Shown here in pieces: positions 7,862-15,565 of a stretch of DNA of 64,000 nucleotides (position 1 is its first letter; each line of letters opens with the position of its first letter). The translations under genes were made by a program, and so were the position numbers. The notes below the pieces were generated by a model that was given only the letters and a program-made list of their open reading frames with translations, did no database searches and was not told the DNA's origin. Location: NCBI RefSeq assembly GCF_025464955.1, contig NZ_JAODNM010000040.1:95162-159161 (forward strand), written 5' to 3'. This DNA is from Amycolatopsis sp. GTDB lineage: Bacteria > Actinomycetota > Actinomycetes > Mycobacteriales > Pseudonocardiaceae.

Positions 7862-8799
7862 CGTTCCACCAGCCTTCCGGTTTTCGGGTCGCGCTTCGTG
7901 TGGGCCGGGAGGCCGTCGGCGGAGACCTGCCCGTTGCGGCCGGCGGTGACGGTGAGTTCCCTGTCGATGCTGACGTAACCCTTGGACCCTGCGGCCGTTG
8001 CGGCGACGAGGACACGGGCGGGGTCGTTCTTGTCGAGCAGTTCCTTGGCGAGCTTGGCGACCTGGCCGATCTGACTCTTGGACGGCTCGACGCCGTTGGC
8101 CTTCGCTCCGTCGATCCAGGCTGCCGTGACGCTCTGCGCGGAGACACTCGGCGGCGGCGAAGCTGCCGAGTCTTTTTTCTTTGTGGAGTAAGGAGCTAGG
8201 AGCATGGAGCTAGGAGCAGGCGCGCGCACGCGAGTAGCCGATAGATCATCCAGGTCCATCGACAATGCATTGTCGATGGATTCCGGATGCATAGTCGACG
8301 GCTCAACCGATAGGTCACCCGACGTCGTAACCGATAGAACAACAGGCTCCTTAGCCAGTAGCTCAACGGCTCGAACTGAGTCCCATCCGCCAAGGTCCGG
8401 GAAGTCGTCGCGGAGGCGCTTCAACTCGTGCACGACGACGCCTCGCAACCTCGACGAGGCCACCAGCGCGAACGCCTTCGCCATCGCCGTGGCCATCCGC
8501 TCGCGCCCCATTAGGCCGTCATTCCTGACGAAGCTGCGGACGAGGCACTCCTCCGTGTCCTCGTCGATCACGAGATACCGGCCAGCAACCAGCTCGGCTG
8601 CGGCGGCCTCGACTGCTTCGACAGTCCAGCCGCGGGCGAGGGCGGCGATGCGGCGCGGGCGCCAGTCGGCAACCCCGCAGTAGCTCAAGGTCGGTGACGT
8701 CATGATCAGCATGTACGCGTGCTGCGCGGCAGGTGTGAGAGCGCGGAAGTCGTCATCTGACCACATCGACAATCGGACCTGAGCATGTTCCCTGGCCAA
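7858..8799 (-). CDS. Phage replication initiator-like winged-helix protein
   Basis: About 313 residues. The N-terminus (REHAQVRLSMWSDDDFRALTPAAQHAYMLI) is the segment typical of phage replisome-organiser proteins, preceding a winged-helix region (RPRRIAALARGWTVEAVEAA). The middle is low-complexity and Ser/Thr-rich, and the C-terminus (SKSQIGQVAKLAKELLDKND) may bind the helicase. A TTG at 8799 is preferred because AAAGGG lies seven bases upstream; an earlier TTG at 8817 is possible. It sits just upstream of the replicative ATPase, as expected for an origin-binding protein and helicase pair. Confidence 0.68.
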   Translation of the reverse strand: MAREHAQVRLSMWSDDDFRALTPAAQHAYMLIMTSPTLSYCGVADWRPRRIAALARGWTVEAVEAAAAELVAGRYLVIDEDTEECLVRSFVRNDGLMGRERMATAMAKAFALVASSRLRGVVVHELKRLRDDFPDLGGWDSVRAVELLAKEPVVLSVTTSGDLSVEPSTMHPESIDNALSMDLDDLSATRVRAPAPSSMLLAPYSTKKKDSAASPPPSVSAQSVTAAWIDGAKANGVEPSKSQIGQVAKLAKELLDKNDPARVLVAATAAGSKGYVSIDRELTVTAGRNGQVSADGLPAHTKRDPKTGRLVER

Positions 8800-8873
8800 G
8801 AGATGACCCTTTCTCAAGTGTGGGCGGGGCCGGGCCGAAGCCCGGCCCCCGATGGTGCGGCGTCCACAAGGGA

Positions 8874-9137
8874 CTATGCAGACTCGGCCAGGCCGGCGCG
8901 ATCGTGCAGGAACCCGACGACGTAGCCGACGGCCACCGGGTCGGTCCCGACGATCGCGACGTCGCCCCCGCGGCGCCAGGCCAGCATCCGAAGACAGCTG
9001 AGTGCTGCACTGTCCGGCCAGTCGGTGTCGATCTCCACCTCGACGGAGAGGTGCTTGGGGATGGACCTACCCGGGTCTGCACACAGTTCGGCGAGCGCGA
9101 GACGGACGACCGCCGTGCCGTCGGCGGGCGCGCTCAC
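8874..9137 (-). CDS. Small prophage protein, unknown
   Basis: 87 residues with a GTG start that overlaps the upstream stop (GTGA). It contains alternating strand-forming segments (HLSVEVEIDTDW, DVAIVGTDPVAVGYVVGF). No family recognised; the tight coupling to the next gene supports translation. Confidence 0.55.
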   Translation of the reverse strand: MSAPADGTAVVRLALAELCADPGRSIPKHLSVEVEIDTDWPDSAALSCLRMLAWRRGGDVAIVGTDPVAVGYVVGFLHDRAGLAESA

Positions 9138-9373
9138 GATTCGCTCGACTCGAGGTCGGGTGCCTGGTCGTCGAGCACACGGTCGGCGGCCGGGGCGTCA
9201 TCGAACTCCGCGACCAGCGCGCGAACGGTCTCCGCGAACTGGGCCTCGTACGCGGCCCGAACGACCGAGTCGTGCTGATACAACGCACCCCTGCTGGGGA
9301 GCAGGCGGCCGCTGACGAAGCACACGACGCCCAGCAACGCCGGGCCGCCGAAGTCCAAAATCGAGGTGATCAT
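9134..9373 (-). CDS. Small prophage protein with one hydrophobic segment
   Basis: 79 residues. The N-terminus MITSILDFGGPALLGVVCFV is hydrophobic enough to be a membrane anchor, and the rest is charged and acidic. It overlaps its upstream and downstream neighbours by four bases each. Function unknown. Confidence 0.55.
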   Translation of the reverse strand: MITSILDFGGPALLGVVCFVSGRLLPSRGALYQHDSVVRAAYEAQFAETVRALVAEFDDAPAADRVLDDQAPDLESSES

Positions 9374-9918
9374 CGGTGGGCTCCGAACTGCTTCACCGAG
9401 ATCTTCGCGTCCGGCGATAGGTCGACAAAGATCCCAGCCTCGACGCCTTCCGTCACGATGCGCGGGAGAGCGAGCGCAATCGCCTGAACGAGTGCCTCGT
9501 ACAGGAACTCCGGGTCCACCTGGCCGGCCACCGCCTGTGCGGTGAGACGTGCCCCAAGCTCGAACTCCGCGTCACCAGGCGCCACCTCGGGGACGCCGTA
9601 GGAGAAGCCCTTCTCCTCGGTGGCGACGAGCATCCACAGTGGCGCGTGCCCTTTGCTGCCGTCCGGCCTCGTGCACACCCCTACGGGCTGCTCGGGGCGG
9701 TCGTTGCGCACCTTGCTGACCAGCCAGCGGGTAAAGAAGGGCAGCGCCACGGGCCGGTTGATGTAGGGATCGCGCCTGACTTCGGCGTGATGGTCAGCGA
9801 ACGCCGTGGCGAACTCGGTGGCAGTGAACTCCGGCGGGAGTAGACCGTCGAGGTTGTGGTCCATCGCGGTCTGGAAGTCGGCGATCCAGGCAGCGGACTT
9901 CGTGTCGTTGGTCGTCAT
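9370..9918 (-). CDS. Prophage protein, unknown
   Basis: 182 residues, MTTNDTKSAAWIADFQTAMD at the start, acidic, without a known motif. Start and stop overlap the neighbouring genes by four bases. It probably belongs to the early accessory set. Confidence 0.6.
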   Translation of the reverse strand: MTTNDTKSAAWIADFQTAMDHNLDGLLPPEFTATEFATAFADHHAEVRRDPYINRPVALPFFTRWLVSKVRNDRPEQPVGVCTRPDGSKGHAPLWMLVATEEKGFSYGVPEVAPGDAEFELGARLTAQAVAGQVDPEFLYEALVQAIALALPRIVTEGVEAGIFVDLSPDAKISVKQFGAHR

Positions 9919-10451
9919 TGCGTGTCTCCCTGGGGAAAGTGGTGGGCCTGGTCGGCGAGGTGCGGGTCCGGGACGACACGCAGAAGGCGTTTAGCCTCGG
10001 ACTGGTCGGGGTCGAGCGCGCCTGGGTCTCGCCGGAATCCCATGTGCCGCGCGACAGCACCCCAGTCGGTGACGTCGAACGACGGCTCGTCGTGCCGGCG
10101 TGCGTCGGTGTGGACGTATCGCCACGAGGTCCATTCGGCGCCGCTGGCGCCCCAGTCCGCCCACGCGGCGAACGTCGTGACCTCGAGCACCTGGCCGTAG
10201 ACACGCTGGCCGTCGTCTTCCCGGTAGACGCGATTGCCCGCACCGACATGCAAGTGGTTGCGGTTGAACCAGAACGGCAGGCAGAACTCCCCGCCCCTGG
10301 CGGTGATGTTCTGCCGGAGCCGGTCCGCGCTCAGGGCACCCCAGCGGTCGTCGACGCGCTGCGAATAGAGGAACGCGAGGGTGAGATCTTCCAGCGCGGC
10401 CTTGAGGGCATGGACCTCGGCCATGGGAACCGTGATCATTTGGTCGGTCAC
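9915..10451 (-). CDS. Prophage protein, unknown
   Basis: 178 residues. An N-terminal helical segment (VHALKAALEDLTLAFLYSQR) is followed by a Trp-rich middle (FAAWADWGASGAEWTSWRYV). Its ATG overlaps the stop of the upstream gene and its stop overlaps the next start. No family recognised. Confidence 0.6.
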   Translation of the reverse strand: MTDQMITVPMAEVHALKAALEDLTLAFLYSQRVDDRWGALSADRLRQNITARGGEFCLPFWFNRNHLHVGAGNRVYREDDGQRVYGQVLEVTTFAAWADWGASGAEWTSWRYVHTDARRHDEPSFDVTDWGAVARHMGFRRDPGALDPDQSEAKRLLRVVPDPHLADQAHHFPQGDTQ

Positions 10452-11398
10452 GCGGCACGCCCGATCTGGCGGCGGCCTGGACCGAACCAGCGGGTCAGGT
10501 AGTCGCGCAGAGCAAGTTCAGCTTCCTTGCCAGGGATCACCTTGGTGTGGAAGCGAGCTCGACCACCGTGCACACCGTTGGGTGTCAGCTCGAGGAACCG
10601 CTGCCCCGAGGCCGTCGGGTGCCGGTGCTCGTGGCCGTCCTTGAAGACCGGCTTGCCGTCCTTGAACAGCTGGTTGCCCGCGCGGTCCAGTTTGGGGCGG
10701 GTGAGCCGCTGGTTGATCAGCAGGCCCGCGCGCTTCCGGTCGTACATGCACTCCCAAAAATCGTCCTCGGGGACGTGAGAGAACCAGGTCTTGCGCCACG
10801 TCGTGATGACGATCGCCTCGGCGTGCTCGTACTCCTGGTTGCGCCGGTACTCCAGTTCGGCGCGATGCTCGGCCAGCTCGCGCGCTACCTGCTCGGCATC
10901 GGCGCGGTCTTCGGCGTCGAGCACCATGCGGGCGAGCATTCGACGGTCCACCGTGCTCACGTCCACTGCCGCCGATCCACCGCCTGCAGGCTCGGCTTCG
11001 TAGCCGTCCTGCACCGCGTCACGGACAGCGCGAGCGATGGGCGAGTCTCGGAGCAGCAAGCCGACACGGACGACCGTCCGACGATCGAAGAGCGCCAACT
11101 GTGTGGCTCGGGACGAGATCTCACTGAGGGACTTCATGTCCCTGAGTTCCTCGTCTGAGATGACCCGGAAGCCGTTACTGTCCAACTCCTCGCGGTTGCG
11201 CTGAACCAGCTTCTTGATCACCTCAGCGCTGACCTCGTAGTAGTTGGCGACGAGCTCGGTGGTGAGGTGGTGTCTGTCCGGCAGAAGACGAAGGGCCTTT
11301 ACCTTGTCGAGCACGTCCGTGCGATTGCCGAAACGGTCACGCTCGGCCCGGGGCATCGGCTCCGGCTCGCCGCCGGTGTACAGCTCAAGGTCCCTCAT
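10448..11398 (-). CDS. Prophage DNA-binding-like protein
   Basis: 316 residues. The N-terminal third (DVLDKVKALRLLPDRHHLTT ... YYEVSAEVIKKLVQRNREEL) looks like a helix-turn-helix element found at the front of phage regulatory proteins. A charged, probably coiled-coil segment follows (ARMVLDAEDRADAEQVAREL), then a Trp/Arg-rich C-terminal domain. Proteins of this layout are sometimes labelled restriction endonuclease, but no nuclease motif is evident here. It is joined by ATGA overlaps to both neighbours. Confidence 0.62.
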   Translation of the reverse strand: MRDLELYTGGEPEPMPRAERDRFGNRTDVLDKVKALRLLPDRHHLTTELVANYYEVSAEVIKKLVQRNREELDSNGFRVISDEELRDMKSLSEISSRATQLALFDRRTVVRVGLLLRDSPIARAVRDAVQDGYEAEPAGGGSAAVDVSTVDRRMLARMVLDAEDRADAEQVARELAEHRAELEYRRNQEYEHAEAIVITTWRKTWFSHVPEDDFWECMYDRKRAGLLINQRLTRPKLDRAGNQLFKDGKPVFKDGHEHRHPTASGQRFLELTPNGVHGGRARFHTKVIPGKEAELALRDYLTRWFGPGRRQIGRAA

Positions 11399-11637
11399 CG
11401 GACGGCCGCCTTGCTGCCCTTGGGCAGGAGGGAGGCCAGATACTCCTTGATCAGGACCAGCTCCGCGTCATACTGCTCCGGCGTCAACGGTGGCTGGGCG
11501 TGCAGCTGTGCAGCCAGCTGGTCGGTCAGCTGGGCAGCCAGCTCGCGGAAGCGGGAGCAAGTGGAGGCTTCGGCCGGCGATGCACCCGTGATCAAGTCGC
11601 ACAGCTCGGCGGGTATGGCATCATGTTGCGTGAGCAC
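11395..11637 (-). CDS. Small prophage early protein, unknown
   Basis: 80 residues from a GTG start with an AAAGGA site, mostly helical (FRELAAQLTDQLAAQLHAQP). It overlaps the next gene's ATG by four bases and is the second gene of the leftward operon after the excisionase-like gene. Confidence 0.58.
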   Translation of the reverse strand: MLTQHDAIPAELCDLITGASPAEASTCSRFRELAAQLTDQLAAQLHAQPPLTPEQYDAELVLIKEYLASLLPKGSKAAVR

Positions 11638-11725
11638 GTGAGTTTCCTTTGCAGGGGTTCGCTGTTCACGGATCCCGTCGGGTGGCTGCCCGGCGGGATC
11701 GTCTCGTTGGCGGTGATCATGGGGA

Positions 11726-11926
11726 TCACGCCGCCTTCCGGGTCTTGCCCGGCTTCTCTCCTCTGATGTACGCGTCCAAGTCGGACTGGTAAATCCGCCA
11801 CTTGCAGTTCAGCCCGCGCTGGTAGCCGCGGAGCTCCTGCCTCTGCAGCGCCCTGAGCAGGGTCTTCGGGTGACAAGCGGCGTATCTGGACGCTGCCGCC
11901 ACGCTCAACACGGTGGTCTCGGTCAT
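11726..11926 (-). CDS. Excisionase-like helix-turn-helix protein
   Basis: 66 residues, TVLSVAAASRYAACHPKTLL followed by RALQRQELRGYQRG and KWRIYQSDLDAYIRG, the MerR/Xis-type winged helix that binds DNA and often directs integrase toward excision. The ATG at 11926 is chosen because the upstream extension is not protein-like. It is the first gene of the leftward operon, divergent from the repressor. It could instead be a Cro-like early regulator. Confidence 0.75.
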   Translation of the reverse strand: MTETTVLSVAAASRYAACHPKTLLRALQRQELRGYQRGLNCKWRIYQSDLDAYIRGEKPGKTRKAA

Positions 11927-12157
11927 CGTTTGCCCTTCCGCCGATGATCTCGATCTACCGAGGACTGTAGCGATCTTGGCGGTCAGCCGCAACCATCTGG
12001 CCGCAGAAACCCCTAAGTTGGCGGTGACGGCTACGGCTTGCGCACTGAGAGTTAGCGGTATTTAGGGTGAATTTGAGCCAAGATGTGGCCAAAAGCGGGC
12101 TACTGATGTCTACTAGTGGGCACAGAAGTCCACAGAAGCAAGCAAGGGGAGGAACCC
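11927..12157. promoter_or_regulatory. Divergent control region between repressor and early operon
   Basis: About 230 bases without a gene between the leftward excisionase start and the rightward repressor start. Promoters for both directions and repressor operators are expected here. A GTGG...CCAC partial palindrome sits near 12116-12134, and the stretch 12055-12110 is locally AT-rich. Promoter elements could not be assigned with confidence. Confidence 0.45.
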
Positions 12158-13132
12158 GTGACCGAGGAGACGCAGGGCACGCAAGCAGAGCCGCGCCGAC
12201 AATACTCACCCGGCAGCTCGCTTCTCGGGCACGCATCTCAGCGCCGTCGAGAAATCCTGGGAGCCACACAAGAAGATGTCGCGGAGCGTTTCGGTGGTCC
12301 GTCAGTAGCCAGCTTGCGGACAATCGAAAACTCCCAAGCAGACAACTACAGGGCGAAGACCCTTTTTTCGCTGGACGCGGCCCTAGCGTGGCCTCGCGGG
12401 TCATCAATGGCGTTACTGACTGGCGATTTCGAAAGACTCGATCCTGAACACAAAGCCTACATGTCCGATAAATTCGGAGTAAATCTCTACGAGCCATTCG
12501 GGCCCACTAATTCGGATTTTGACTTCTTCGTGACAATTCTAATTACGGCGGTATCTGACTCCGACGTCGAAGCATACGACATCCCCGTACGCGCCGCCAG
12601 GACGCCAGGCAGCACAGCGAAAGAGAACCAAAAGTCAGAGGCACCCATAGCTGATCAGCAACCCGAACAGCAGGCTGCAATACCTACCACGTCGCCGGTC
12701 GATCTGCCGCTCGACACAAAAAGGAAGCCCAACACCTACGAGTACGAACTCCCCCCCAACGACTACCTTGATCTCATCAATAGGCTCAGCCTAGGTCAAC
12801 TGCGAGGCCTCAAAGACATCGCTCACGGCGCCTTAATACTGAGGGATGAACCGCAATTTGACGAAGATGTTGAGTTCCTCCAGGAGGCAGAAAGAGAACT
12901 TGCCGCAGAAAAGTCGGTTAGTGAGATAGAGGCGAATCTAAGGGAAGCTTACACCGACAGTGCTTCCGGAGAACTAATCGACCAACTCTACGCTCAATAC
13001 AGGGAAGCGCTCGGCGTACTGGGCAGGAACTCGATGATGAACAGCCTGCTCGTAAATGCCGTCGTGAACGTTCGACGAGCAAGGAAATTTGGGATCACCG
13101 GAGACACAAAAGCCGGTGACGTGGATGGCTAG
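12158..13132 (+). CDS. Prophage repressor-like XRE helix-turn-helix protein
   Basis: About 324 residues. An N-terminal HTH (HASQRRREILGATQEDVAER ... VASLRTIENSQ, roughly residues 25-60) is followed by a Gln/Pro/Lys-rich linker and an acidic helical C-terminal half. The GTG at 12158 is preceded by GGGGAGG. Codon use is much more AT-ending than in neighbours (for example AAT, ATA, TTA), a sign of distinct origin. Its stop overlaps the integrase start by eight bases, so repressor and integrase are probably co-transcribed. The role as lysogeny repressor is inferred from position and the HTH. Confidence 0.72.
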   Translation: MTEETQGTQAEPRRQYSPGSSLLGHASQRRREILGATQEDVAERFGGPSVASLRTIENSQADNYRAKTLFSLDAALAWPRGSSMALLTGDFERLDPEHKAYMSDKFGVNLYEPFGPTNSDFDFFVTILITAVSDSDVEAYDIPVRAARTPGSTAKENQKSEAPIADQQPEQQAAIPTTSPVDLPLDTKRKPNTYEYELPPNDYLDLINRLSLGQLRGLKDIAHGALILRDEPQFDEDVEFLQEAERELAAEKSVSEIEANLREAYTDSASGELIDQLYAQYREALGVLGRNSMMNSLLVNAVVNVRRARKFGITGDTKAGDVDG

Positions 13133-14358
13133 CGCGGAGAGACTTCCAAGTAAGCGGTGGCGTGCTCTGTACGTCGACTCGGCCGGCGCGAAGAAGCGCG
13201 TGCCCGGGACATTCCCACGCAAGTCCGACGCCCTCGAAGCTGCTCAGGAAGCCTGAGGTTAAGGCCAGGCGCAAGGCCGCGGCAGCAACCGGCACCCTCT
13301 CGGCCAAGACCACGTGGGGCGATTGGTGGTCGATCTTCAACAGCGACAGAGTGTTCGAATCGGACACGGGCGGCGTCGAGGCCGCGATCGTCAAGAACTA
13401 CCTCATGCCCCGGTGGAAAGACGTCGCGCTGAACATGATCGCGCACAACGAGGTGAAGACGTGGGTTAAAGACCTGCAAACAGGGCACGCTCCGAGCGCC
13501 GTCGAACGGCAAGGCTCCAAAGCCCCAAGCTACGTCCAGCGGGTGTTCTCGGTTTTCTCGGTCTCGATCACGGCCGCCGTGGACCGCGGCGTGCTGACTG
13601 CGTCGCCGACTGCAGGCGTCCGGTTACCCAAGAGGCAGCGGAAACCGAAGAAGGTCATCATGCCGGATGAGGCCGCGACCCTCTCACCGCACCTTGACCA
13701 GATCTACCGGGACGCAGTCGACTTCGTCGAGTTGACAGGGCTGCGCCCGAACGAACTCGCCGGACTACACCGGGACCCTGAGCGGATCGACCTGAAGGGC
13801 GGCTGGCTCGTCGTCGCCGACGTGTACGTGTTCAAGGCGAAGATGATCCGCGGATACCCGAAGGACCGGGAACCGCGCGTACTGCCGCTGAGCCCCAAGG
13901 CGATTGAGATCCTCAAGCGCCAGATGGAACGCCCTGCACTCGAAAACTGCGGCGTCCCGCACATGCGTGACGAGGTATGCAGGCACGACCTAGTCTTCCG
14001 CGCTCCCGCCGGCGGCGTCCTGAACCGAGACATCCTCGGGCACCACCTACGCAAGGCAGCAGCAGCCGCGAAGATCGGCGCCAAGCCTCCATACGCACTG
14101 AGGCGCGGCTTCGCCACGCGCCTCGGCAGGTCCAATCTGGACATCTTCACGCTGGCCGATTTGATGGGTCACTCGGATATCAATCTCACGCGCGAGTACG
14201 TCGGAGAGACCGACGACAAGAAGTCGCGGGTGCTGGCTAGCTTGGGCGAGCCCGTCCCACTGAAGGCCGTGGGATCGCGTGGGACGGACCGTGGGACGGA
14301 GGTCGACAACCAGACGTCACCAGAGCCTCCCAAAGATGACGCAAAGCATGTAGTCTGA
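13125..14358 (+). CDS. int: Tyrosine site-specific integrase, interrupted by a +1 frameshift
   Basis: The start frame (ATG 13125) encodes an integrase N-terminal DNA-binding arm, KRWRALYVDSAGAKKRVPGT and RKSDALEAAQEA, and stops at TGA 13254-13256. Skipping one base (the T of the TGA) restores the family sequence EVKARRKAAAATGT and the rest of the protein (joined length about 410 residues). The core-binding domain (TWGDWW ... NEVKTWVKDLQ) and the catalytic domain follow, with box I arginine in ELTGLRPNELAGL, box II YALRRGFATRL, LMGHSDI and the tyrosine in TREYV. Either this is a mutation inactivating integrase, a sequencing error, or programmed frameshifting at GCC-TGA-G. Without the shift, only an N-terminally truncated frame remains. 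Confidence 0.82.
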
Positions 14359-14440
14359 CCAGCAATAACAGTCCTATCCACTACCTCTGACTCCAAGTGA
14401 GTCCCACACACGTTTTCCCAGGTCACAGGCGAATGTGGAC
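14359..14440. other. Probable attachment-site region at the prophage edge
   Basis: This short stretch lies between the integrase stop and the first chromosomal-looking coding sequence. Integrases of this family usually lie next to their att site, so the crossover is expected here. The core cannot be defined without the other end of the element. No tRNA is present. Confidence 0.4.
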
Positions 14441-14521
14441 ATGATGTACGTCCACGAGCCGTCGCGGATCCAGCAGTCGAAGGATATTGCGAAGTTCATC
14501 CGGGATGCCTCGAACCAGTAG
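14414..14521 (+). pseudogene. 3' remnant of a chromosomal gene at the integration site
   Basis: A plus-strand frame ends at TAG 14519-14521 and reads NVDMMYVHEPSRIQQSKDIA followed by KFIRDASNQ, protein-like and with host-like codon use, but with no ribosome-binding site for its ATGs. It is convergent with ppx. The simplest reading is that the element integrated into the 3' part of a gene and this is the displaced tail. The parent family was not recognised. Confidence 0.4.
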
Positions 14522-14532
14522 GCGGGCCCGCA

Positions 14533-15486
14533 TCACACCAGGGAGAGCGCGATTCCGTCGAGGATGTCGTGCTCGCTGATGATGAGTTCGGTCGGACCAC
14601 CGCGGGCGGCGAGTTGCTCGGCGAGGGCGCGCACGATCACGGCGCCGCCCGCGATGACGTCGACACGCCCAGGGTGGATGACCGGGTTCGCGGTGCGTTC
14701 GGCGTGGTCGGCGGTGAGCAGGTAGTCGGCGAGGCGGTTGATGTCCGCCGACGTCAGGCGCGAGAGGTGGACGCGTTCCGGGATGTACTCCGGCAGTTCC
14801 TGCGCCACCGCCGACAACGTGGTGACGGTGCCCGCGACCCCGATCCACGTCTTCGCCTTGGACACGTCGACGAGCTCGAACGCCTCGGTGAGGATGCCGT
14901 TGGCCATCGCCGCCGCTTCGGCGATCTCGTCGGCCGTGGGCGGGTCGGACTGCAGCGCCCGCTCGGTGATCCGCACGCAGCCGATGTCGACGGACTTCGC
15001 GGCCGTGACCTCGGCGCGGCGGCCGTCCCAGTTTCCGAGGACCAGCTCGGTGGACCCGCCGCCGACGTCCACGACCACGAACGGCCCGTCGTCCGGATCC
15101 TGCTCGCCGACCGCGCCGGTGAACGACAGCCTTGCCTCCTCGTCGCCGCTGATCACTTCGGCTTCGGTACCCAGAATCTCGCGCGTCATCGCGAAGAACT
15201 CGTCCCGGTTGCTCGCATCCCGCGTTGCGGAAGTGGCGACCATGCGCACCTTCTCGGCGCCCTTGCGACGCGCGGCGACGGCGTAGTCGACCAGCGCGAG
15301 CCGCGTGCGCTCCAGCGCTTCGGGGGCAAGTTTGCCCGTAGCGTCGACGCCCTGACCGAGCCGCACGATCCGCATCTCGCGGTGCAGGTCACGCAGATCG
15401 AACGTGCCATCGTGGCGCGGCGTCAGCTCCGCGACGAGGAGGCGGATGGAGTTGGTCCCACAGTCGATCGCGGCTACACGAGGCAT
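14533..15486 (-). CDS. ppx: Ppx/GppA family exopolyphosphatase
   Basis: 317 residues with the actin-like ATPase fold of Ppx/GppA phosphatases: phosphate-1 loop VAAIDCGTNSIRLLVAE at the N-terminus, VISGDEEARLSFTGAV, and the DVGGGSTELVLG phosphate-binding loop near residue 145. The short actinobacterial form lacks the C-terminal HD domain. Members hydrolyse polyphosphate or guanosine pentaphosphate. It is the last of the conserved set eno, FtsB-like, DUF501, ppx, matching Rv1023-Rv1026 of M. tuberculosis, but here a transglycosylase gene separates it from DUF501. Confidence 0.92.
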   Translation of the reverse strand: MPRVAAIDCGTNSIRLLVAELTPRHDGTFDLRDLHREMRIVRLGQGVDATGKLAPEALERTRLALVDYAVAARRKGAEKVRMVATSATRDASNRDEFFAMTREILGTEAEVISGDEEARLSFTGAVGEQDPDDGPFVVVDVGGGSTELVLGNWDGRRAEVTAAKSVDIGCVRITERALQSDPPTADEIAEAAAMANGILTEAFELVDVSKAKTWIGVAGTVTTLSAVAQELPEYIPERVHLSRLTSADINRLADYLLTADHAERTANPVIHPGRVDVIAGGAVIVRALAEQLAARGGPTELIISEHDILDGIALSLV

Positions 15487-15519
15487 GCCGCCACCCTAAC
15501 CAACCGGCGCAGGTAGACG

Positions 15520-15565
15520 CTCGTGAGTGTTCCGGCCGGTTAGAAGCGGCCGGAACACTCACGAG
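15520..15565. repeat. Hairpin repeat, copy 1 (19-bp perfect stem, stop codon inside)
   Basis: CTCGTGAGTGTTCCGGCCG pairs perfectly with its complement across an eight-base loop. The transglycosylase stop codon (15559-15561) lies within the right arm. Related hairpins are at 25694-25758 and 37131-37176. It probably also works as a terminator. Confidence 0.8.

Larger units (their letters stand above)
1..14440. mobile_element. Right arm of an integrated prophage (partial)
   Basis: The stretch carries a phage gene set in phage order: integrase and repressor rightward, then a divergent control region, an excisionase-like protein, a compact leftward early operon with a replication ATPase, and HNH endonuclease plus small and large terminase entering the structural region at the left edge. 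Beyond the integrase stop the sequence returns to a conserved chromosomal order (ppx, eno). The right boundary is placed between the integrase stop (14358) and a truncated reading frame ending at 14521. The left attachment site is outside the window, so the repeated att core could not be identified. Capsid, tail and lysis genes would lie to the left if the element is complete. Confidence 0.88.

Noticed and set aside
11955..12497. 180-residue minus-strand frame across the repressor control region
   Set aside because: It overlaps the repressor coding sequence, begins without a ribosome-binding site and has no protein-like pattern.
1..14358. CRISPR array or anti-phage defence genes in the prophage
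   Set aside because: No regularly spaced repeats, Cas-like proteins or recognised defence domains were found; the early genes are linked phage genes of unknown function.
14359..14530. tRNA gene as phage attachment site
   Set aside because: I looked on both strands for acceptor and T-arm patterns; none is present.
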